Shown here in pieces: positions 54,835-64,000 of a DNA stretch of 64,000 bases. Positions within the stretch are counted from its first letter, which is position 1, and every line of letters begins with the position of its first letter. The DNA lies in the NCBI GenBank assembly GCA_023229545.1, contig JALNZB010000012.1, positions 1-64,000 of the forward strand, in the 5' to 3' direction. Source of the stretch: Sulfuritalea sp. (lineage in GTDB: Bacteria > Pseudomonadota > Gammaproteobacteria > Burkholderiales > Rhodocyclaceae). Under the pieces are notes generated by a model that saw only the letters and a list, made by a program, of their open reading frames with translations, did not search any database and was not told the DNA's origin. A program made the position numbers and the translations under genes.

Positions 54835-55029
54835 GATGTTCTCCGATCGGATTCCAGTGATGGAACGGCCATTGTAGCGAAGCGCGTTATAGCGAGCCGA
54901 TGAATTCCATTTTTGGCGTCCACCCATCACCAGAGCGAGGCAAGTCAAACATCAAGGAAGGCATGGCCGACCGGCGAGGCGGAGTTCCCGGCAGGCAGGG
55001 TCTGGTTCGGCGGCAAACCGGATGGATGA

Positions 55030-55035
55030 TAAAAT
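55030..55035 (+). promoter_or_regulatory. Possible -10 of the metH promoter
   Basis: TAAAAT (55030-55035) in the context GATGATAAAATCCGCG is a common betaproteobacterial promoter form. The -35 (TTCGGC at 55006) is weak. If used, transcription starts near 55042 and the protein must begin at ATG 55067, not 55022. Confidence 0.4.
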
Positions 55036-55066
55036 CCGCGTCAATTCAAGCGCTTCCTATCTTCCT

Positions 55067-58738
<3,672 letters not shown>

Positions 58739-58753
58739 TCCCGGAGAAATGGA

Positions 58754-59212
58754 ATGACTGAAACCAATGAAAATCGCCTGAGCTTCGACGACGCTGTCGC
58801 CTTCGTCGAACAAAACAAGCGCGCGGCCTTCGCCGCGATGCCGGTTTTCGGCGACGACGATGACGACACCGCCGAGGCGGCGGAAGGCGCGCGCGTTTTC
58901 ATCCTGATGCCAGGCGAAGATGAAGGCTGGATCCTGCGCTTCATCGCCGGGCCGTTTTTTGCCTCCGGCTTCGCCGCCCACGACATCATCCCCGCCGACG
59001 AAATTCCGGATCGCGTGCGCGAACTGCTGTTCATGCCGACGCGTTGCGAGGAAGACTGGCTGGACGACCAGATTCAGGTGCTGTTGGCCAAGCTGACGCA
59101 AGCCGCTGGCATCGGCGGGCAGATGCCCGATTACACGGCGCAGCCCGTCAAGGGCGCGTCATCGGAGGCGGTGTTTCCGGTGTCCTTCATCGGCTTGGAT
59201 AAGCCTCATTGA
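58754..59212 (+). CDS. Uncharacterised conserved-looking cytoplasmic protein
   Basis: The 152-residue acidic protein has no signal peptide or membrane segment. A run of aspartates and glutamates (GDDDDDTAEAAE) lies at about 33-44, then a hydrophobic beta/alpha stretch (GWILRFIAGPFFASGFAAHDIIP). No known domain or catalytic motif is recognised. GGAG precedes the ATG, and it follows metH by 15 bases, so it may share its transcript. Confidence 0.6.
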   Translation: MTETNENRLSFDDAVAFVEQNKRAAFAAMPVFGDDDDDTAEAAEGARVFILMPGEDEGWILRFIAGPFFASGFAAHDIIPADEIPDRVRELLFMPTRCEEDWLDDQIQVLLAKLTQAAGIGGQMPDYTAQPVKGASSEAVFPVSFIGLDKPH

Positions 59213-59224
59213 GGGGAATAGTAG

Positions 59225-59255
59225 TTGACATATAACTCAGGTTTCGTTCTATAGT
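59225..59255 (+). promoter_or_regulatory. Likely promoter of the two-partner secretion operon
   Basis: A consensus -35 TTGACA (59225-59230) is followed by TATAGT (59250-59255) after 19 bases, a little longer than ideal. It is the best candidate upstream of the TpsB gene, with a leader of about 80 bases. Confidence 0.55.
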
Positions 59256-59340
59256 CCAAAATTGTGCCAAAAGAAAGCAGCCCGGTCGTCAAAAGTCGGA
59301 GCGTGCATGGTTGTTGCAAGCGTACTCAGGGGAAAAACAC

Positions 59341-60987
59341 ATGAAACGCCTTCTTTGCGGTAGCACCCTGCTCACCGCACTTGTGCTTTGTGCCCAGGCG
59401 AGCTGGGCACAGACACCGAAATTCACCATTCAGAGCTTTGAAGTCAGCGGCAATACGCTGCTGGCGCCTGAAGCGTTGCGCGCTACCGTGGCGCCCTTTA
59501 CCGGTGAAGGCCGCGACATGGCGGACATCGGCAAAGCGGTCGAAGCCGTTCGCAGTGCCTACTCAGCGGCCGGCTATCCGGTGGTGCAGGTATTTCCGCC
59601 CGAGCAGAAGGCCAGTGGTGGAGTTATCACCCTGCGCGTGATCGAGGGCAAACTGAGCAAGATCAGCGTCGCCGGCAACAAGGCCTACGACGAAGCCAAC
59701 ATCCGTGCCAGCCTGCCGCCGCTCAAGGAGGGTGTCAGCCCGAACGCCGGCCAGGTCATTGCCGCCATCGTTCTCGCCAACGAGAACCCGGCCAAGCAGG
59801 TGGCGGTCAACTTTCAAGCCGGCGTGGCCGCCGGCGATGTCGACGCGCGCATCGATGTTACCGAGGACAAGGTCGAGAAGTACACGCTGACTTACGACAA
59901 CTCGGGTTCGGTCGCCGCCGGTTACAACCGGGTGAGTCTGGCATATCAGAACGCCAACGTCGGCAACCGCGATCATATGTTGAGCCTGGGGCTCAGCACC
60001 ACGGTGGAACATCCGCTCGACAGCGGTCTCAATGTCGTTGCCGCCTACCGTATTCCCTTCTACCAGTACGGCATCTCGCTTGATCTCATCGGTTCCTTTT
60101 CCGACAGCCGTACGCAGACTGCCCTGCCCGGAGGCAATGAATCGCTCAATTTCACCGGTCGCGGCACGTACCTTGGCACCCGCATCAATCAAGCGCTACC
60201 CAGCATAGGCGAATATCGCCACAAGCTGGTATACGGGCTGGACTACAAGGATTTTGCCAACGAGACTGAGACCGGCAACGGAGGGGTGCGCAGCAACCAG
60301 GGTACTGTGACATCCACGCCCTTGAGCGTTGCCTACATCGCCCAGGCGGCGACCCCGAACTACCAGGCGGGCGGCAGCGTCACCTATGCGAGCAACGTCG
60401 GTTTTGGTTTGCACAGTACCGACAAACACTACAACGACGACACCATGGGTGCCCCGGTCAACTGGGCCGCCTGGCGTGTTTCGGCTTCTGTGGGCGTGCC
60501 GCTGCCCGAAGACTGGCAGCTTCGCGCCGCCGCCAACGCGCAATTCACCGATCATCGCCTAGTCAATGCCGAGCGCTTTGGCATCGGTGGCGCCAGTTCC
60601 GTGCGCGGCTATGCCGAACGCGCCGTCACGGGCGACTCGGGCTACACAGCAAATCTCGAACTCTACACGCCTGATTTCGGCAAGCATTTCACCGACAACA
60701 TCAAGGCCCGCGGCCTGTTGTTCTTCGATCACGGCGTGGTACGGCAAACCCACAACGAACAAACCGGCGCGGGGCTGCCTCCTCTCGCGCTGGTAAGCGT
60801 CGGTCTGGGCTTGCGCCTGACCTACGCCAAGGACCTGACAGTGAAGGCCGACGTGGGCTTTAGCCAAACGCCCCAGGCCAAGCAAAACGGCAACCCGATT
60901 GCGACCATGCTTGCACGTCAGAGCTTTGGATTGAAGCCCGACAACGACCGCTGGGGTCTGCACGTCTCGGCCAACTACACGTTCTAA
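59341..60987 (+). CDS. TpsB outer-membrane transporter (ShlB/FhaC/HecB family)
   Basis: The 548-residue protein has a signal peptide (ALVLCAQASWAQ), two POTRA-type domains (FTIQSFEVSGNTLLAPEALR; KISVAGNKAYDEANIRASL), and a 16-strand barrel with the conserved VRGY (SSVRGYAER). It ends in Phe, as outer-membrane proteins do. It should secrete the TpsA encoded next, recognising its TPS domain. ATG 59341 is chosen because GGGGA lies just upstream; an earlier start at 59311 lacks this. Confidence 0.93.
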   Translation: MKRLLCGSTLLTALVLCAQASWAQTPKFTIQSFEVSGNTLLAPEALRATVAPFTGEGRDMADIGKAVEAVRSAYSAAGYPVVQVFPPEQKASGGVITLRVIEGKLSKISVAGNKAYDEANIRASLPPLKEGVSPNAGQVIAAIVLANENPAKQVAVNFQAGVAAGDVDARIDVTEDKVEKYTLTYDNSGSVAAGYNRVSLAYQNANVGNRDHMLSLGLSTTVEHPLDSGLNVVAAYRIPFYQYGISLDLIGSFSDSRTQTALPGGNESLNFTGRGTYLGTRINQALPSIGEYRHKLVYGLDYKDFANETETGNGGVRSNQGTVTSTPLSVAYIAQAATPNYQAGGSVTYASNVGFGLHSTDKHYNDDTMGAPVNWAAWRVSASVGVPLPEDWQLRAAANAQFTDHRLVNAERFGIGGASSVRGYAERAVTGDSGYTANLELYTPDFGKHFTDNIKARGLLFFDHGVVRQTHNEQTGAGLPPLALVSVGLGLRLTYAKDLTVKADVGFSQTPQAKQNGNPIATMLARQSFGLKPDNDRWGLHVSANYTF

Positions 60988-61007
60988 CGAATTTCGCGGA
61001 GACTGTC

Positions 61008-64000
61008 ATGCAAAGCATGAATAAGATTTCGGCCCGTTTGGCCGTGTTCAAGAAAAAAGCCCTGTGTCTTGCTTTTGCCGCCGTCTTCGCGCAGCCGGCG
61101 CTAGCCAACCCGGTCGGTCCGAATGTCGCCGCCGGCAGCGCTACTTTTGCCACCAACGGCAATACGCTCACCGTCACCAACAGTCCCGGCACCGTCATCA
61201 ACTGGCAGCAGTTCAACATAAATCAGAACGAAACCACCCGTTTTGCCCAGCAGTCGGCGCAATCCGCGGTGCTGAACCGCATCGGCGGTCAGAACGCGAG
61301 CCAGATTCTCGGCACCTTGACCTCCAATGGGCGCGTCTATCTTGTGAACCCCAATGGCGTGATGTTCGGCCAGGGCGCGGTGATCGATGTGGCCGGGTTG
61401 ATCGTTTCCAGCTTGAACCTGTCGGATGCCAACTTTCTTGCCAACAAGCTGATATTCAATGGCGGCGGCTTTGGCGCCGTGACGAATCTCGGCACCATCA
61501 CTACGCCGCTGGGCGGCAGCGTCTATCTGATCGGCAGCAACGTCGGCAACCAAGGCGTTATCACCAGTCCGCAAGGCCAGGTTCTGCTCGCCGCCGGTAG
61601 CAGCGTCAGTTTGATCGACAGCGCCGGCCCCGAGCTTTCCGTTACCCTCACCGCCAACGGCAACAAGGCCGTCAACCTCGGCACCATCACCGCCGCCGGC
61701 GGACACATCGACATGTTCGGCGCTCTCATTGAACAGGCGGGTGTTCTGCGTGCCGACAGCGCGACAGTGGATGCCGCCGGCAACATCACCCTCAAGGCCA
61801 CGCAAAGCACCACGGTGTCGGGCGAAATCAGCGCCACCAACAGCGTCGGCAGCGGCGGCAAGGTGCAGGTGCTGGGCGATCAGGTGGCGCTGACATCCAC
61901 CGCAAAGATTGATGCTTCAGGAGTCGGCGCTGCTGGCACGGCGCTGATCGGCGGCGACTACAAAGGCGGGAACGCGGCAGTGCAAAACGCCACGCTGACC
62001 ACCCTTGCCGCTGGCGCCACGATCAAGGCCGACGGTCTGGACAGCGGCAACGGTGGCAGAGTCATCATCTGGTCCGATGACAAGACAGTATTCGACGGCT
62101 TCATCTCCGCCCGTGGCGGGGCGAATGGCGGCGATGGCGGCTTCGTTGAGACTTCCGGCAAGAGGGCGCTGTCCGTTGCCGGCCAAGTCAATACCCTGGC
62201 GCCCAAGGGAAAGACCGGCATGTGGTTGCTCGATCCGACGTCCTACTGCCTGGGGATTGCCTCGGGTTGCGGGATCGACTATAGCGCCGCTTCACTGGCA
62301 GCTATGCTCAATGGCTCGGATGTGACCCTGGACGCATCCGATTACATCAGCGTAGTGGCGCTTGATTTTGGTTCGGAGGGCTTCACGCGCTGGAACCCCA
62401 CGCTGATCCTGAAGGCTCCGGCCATATCTTTGGCGCGTGATACGGCTCCGTTTGCCGTCAATGGCGTTTCCTCAAACAATTCGCCACTTAACCTGGAGGT
62501 CTATGCCTCCGGCACCTCGGCCTCTTTTCCGAGCAACTCGGGCAAGATCATTGTGAACGGCGATATTGTGGTGGGCAATTCGTCTGTCGGTGGAGACCTG
62601 CTCATGAAGGCCGACAGTGCGATCGAGTTTGCCAACACGCACGCGTCATTTCCCATTTCGCTCATAAGCTCTTCGGGAGGTTTTATGGGAGGTCCTACGG
62701 GAGGTCCTGGATGGCCTAGCGGCGAGCTTATATTGGCCGCCCCAATCATCGCGCTCAATAACTCTGGTGCCGGCCCCAGCAATGTCGGTGTGAATTTTGG
62801 GACGGTTGCTGGCGGCAACGGAGGCTTCTATGTTGCTACGGATCGCCTCAGTGGCACGGGCCGTTTTGACGGCGAGGTGCGCAGGCTTTTCATAGGCACC
62901 TACAGTTCGGGACGGGACATCTATCTGGGATATGGCACGAGCGAAGCAGTCTGCGGATCGGCCTTGTGCATCACGAACCAGTTTGCCGGAGGGGGATCAG
63001 GCCTGACGCCATACCTTGCCGTAGGTACAGCCGGCATCATGGCCGCGAGTCCCTTCGCCGCGACGGCTGCCGGGCTGCCTGAGAGTGGCGCCATTAACGA
63101 TATGTCCGACCCGGACTGGGTGGCCGGCTTGTTAAAACAAGTGTTTACCGTCAATGCGCCACCCACCGGCAACCTCTATATCGGCGGCAGCAGTTCGTGG
63201 AACGTGTCGTCGAAAAACGGCTTTGGTATTTATGCTAAGGACATTACTGTCAACTCCGGGCATCACATCAACGCTGCCGGCTGGAGTTCTTCTGATGGCG
63301 ATTATCCGCTGATGTTGGTGGCGACCAACAGGTTCATCAATTTGGGTGAGGGCGTGATCAACCAGCCTGCTGGCAAGAGTTGGGGCATCCTGGTCGGCAA
63401 TCTCGCGGGTAGCACCTTCGGCACGTTCGCGGCGGATGCAAAGACAATGACCTTCCGCGACGCGTTGGTGACGGATTTTTCTGCGTCGAGCAACACGAAT
63501 GTCATTATCGACCTGAATCTCACGACATCGGATGGCTTGTGTTCGTCCAACCCTTCCGCCTGTCTGGTGCCCGAAAATCCGATCAAGAGTCTCGATGATC
63601 AAACCGCCAACAATCTCCTGGCACCATTCGACAGCACTGCAATAGGTTCGTTGACCTTCGCTGCGAACCTCAATGTCATCACCGGAAGCGCCACGAAGGC
63701 AGATACGAGTCAGACAGGGACGACGATGACGGCCAAAGGGGTGCTGACCGTTGCTGCTGGTGGCAAGGACAACGACAAGAAGAAGAAAGACGACGTCAAA
63801 CGCGAGCGCCAGGAAACCCGTGCCGCCGAGGAGCGCAAATCGTCCACCGAGCTGAAGCGCGAGGCGCAAGAGGCGCGTGCCGAGGCGAAGAAACTCGACG
63901 GCGAAGCCAAAAAGACCGCCGCTGAAAGCAAGAAGTTTGAGGTAGAGGCCAAGAAAGCCGAAGGCGAGCAAAAGAAGGCGGAGGTCGAACACAAGCGCGC
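61008..64000 (+). CDS. TpsA filamentous-haemagglutinin-type adhesin (cut by window edge)
   Basis: This open frame of 997 residues runs off the right edge. It has an extended signal peptide (FKKKALCLAFAAVFAQPALA), the TPS domain (NPNGVMFGQGAVIDVAGLIVSS; NILNRIGG-like AVLNRIGGQNASQILG), a beta-helix region with GGFVETSGKRALSVAG and MWLLDPTSY, and from about residue 914 a Lys/Glu/Ala-rich stretch likely to form coiled coil (KKKKDDVKRERQETRAAEE). It is exported by the preceding TpsB. GGAG lies before the ATG. A repeat copy encodes SGVGAAGTALIGG. The beta-helix is short for a TpsA. Confidence 0.92.
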   Translation, partial: MQSMNKISARLAVFKKKALCLAFAAVFAQPALANPVGPNVAAGSATFATNGNTLTVTNSPGTVINWQQFNINQNETTRFAQQSAQSAVLNRIGGQNASQILGTLTSNGRVYLVNPNGVMFGQGAVIDVAGLIVSSLNLSDANFLANKLIFNGGGFGAVTNLGTITTPLGGSVYLIGSNVGNQGVITSPQGQVLLAAGSSVSLIDSAGPELSVTLTANGNKAVNLGTITAAGGHIDMFGALIEQAGVLRADSATVDAAGNITLKATQSTTVSGEISATNSVGSGGKVQVLGDQVALTSTAKIDASGVGAAGTALIGGDYKGGNAAVQNATLTTLAAGATIKADGLDSGNGGRVIIWSDDKTVFDGFISARGGANGGDGGFVETSGKRALSVAGQVNTLAPKGKTGMWLLDPTSYCLGIASGCGIDYSAASLAAMLNGSDVTLDASDYISVVALDFGSEGFTRWNPTLILKAPAISLARDTAPFAVNGVSSNNSPLNLEVYASGTSASFPSNSGKIIVNGDIVVGNSSVGGDLLMKADSAIEFANTHASFPISLISSSGGFMGGPTGGPGWPSGELILAAPIIALNNSGAGPSNVGVNFGTVAGGNGGFYVATDRLSGTGRFDGEVRRLFIGTYSSGRDIYLGYGTSEAVCGSALCITNQFAGGGSGLTPYLAVGTAGIMAASPFAATAAGLPESGAINDMSDPDWVAGLLKQVFTVNAPPTGNLYIGGSSSWNVSSKNGFGIYAKDITVNSGHHINAAGWSSSDGDYPLMLVATNRFINLGEGVINQPAGKSWGILVGNLAGSTFGTFAADAKTMTFRDALVTDFSASSNTNVIIDLNLTTSDGLCSSNPSACLVPENPIKSLDDQTANNLLAPFDSTAIGSLTFAANLNVITGSATKADTSQTGTTMTAKGVLTVAAGGKDNDKKKKDDVKRERQETRAAEERKSSTELKREAQEARAEAKKLDGEAKKTAAESKKFEVEAKKAEGEQKKAEVEHKR
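61923..61943 (+). repeat. Dispersed AGTCGGCGCTG repeat, copy 18 (TpsA)
   Basis: GTCGGCGCTG, CTGGC, ACGGCG, read as VGAAGTA inside the TpsA beta-helix turn DASG-GDYKG; preceded by AGGA. Confidence 0.7.

Noticed and set aside
54904..55066. SAH or cobalamin riboswitch before metH
   Set aside because: The region does not show the conserved core of either; the space is also short.

Overview
The window is one continuous, GC-rich bacterial chromosome segment from a betaproteobacterium, most likely of the Rhodocyclales group. This placement is inferred from gene order and protein style: yicC divergent from kinase-phosphatase-rph-rdgB-hemW, a pilG-H-I-J-L chemosensory operon, and a pcm/rhodanese/tolC facing waaA-waaC. 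No rRNA, tRNA or CRISPR array is visible. Genes are dense, many overlap by 4 bases (ATGA or GTGA), and only one stretch over 300 bases lacks a gene (34154-34578).

Layout. 1-6.0 kb: the first codons of a leftward gene, yicC, then a rightward operon of Ser/Thr kinase, PP2C phosphatase, rph, rdgB and hemW, then a small membrane protein. 6.2-6.5 kb: remnant of an ISNCY-type insertion sequence. 6.6-8.3 kb: an Old Yellow Enzyme oxidoreductase and a VOC-fold protein. 8.3-16.9 kb: the leftward Pil-Chp type IV pilus chemosensory operon pilG-pilH-pilI-pilJ-pilL, without pilK or chpB. 17.1-20.1 kb: thiD, thiE, hemL. 20.1-27.5 kb, leftward: a CorA-like transporter, mtgA, aroE, a TonB-like protein, an RNase II-type enzyme, yqiA and uppP. 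27.5-34.2 kb: an HD-GYP phosphodiesterase, thiC, a secreted alpha-carbonic anhydrase fused to an extra N-terminal region, a TesA-like esterase, guaC. 34.5-43.7 kb: a TetR regulator with its own promoter and operator driving two tandem RND efflux modules (adaptor-pump-adaptor-pump). 43.7-46.1 kb: pcm-like methyltransferase, rhodanese and a TolC-type outer-membrane channel that could serve those pumps. 46.0-54.4 kb: lipopolysaccharide core and sugar-nucleotide genes (waaA, waaC, a GT2 transferase, a UDP-glucuronate epimerase-like gene, manC, gmd, fcl) ending in a periplasmic LigE-type DNA ligase. 54.4-59.2 kb: rhodanese, metH, an uncharacterised protein. 59.3-64.0 kb: a two-partner secretion pair (TpsB and a TpsA cut by the window edge).

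The most unusual feature is a short dispersed repeat, core AGTCGGCGCTG followed by about five variable bases and ACGGCG. I count 16 good and 2 partial copies, on both strands, inside at least eleven different genes and at gene ends. Coding copies fall in variable linkers or loops of their proteins and all six frames are open, so the element can be carried inside genes. It looks like a miniature mobile or palindromic element, or less likely a DNA-uptake or chromosome-organisation signal; I do not recognise it as a described family. Other oddities include a Gmd with a Val at a Rossmann glycine, a CorA-like protein with GMS in place of GMN, a nine-codon leader ORF before the HD-GYP gene, and a perfect 22-bp palindrome inside waaC.
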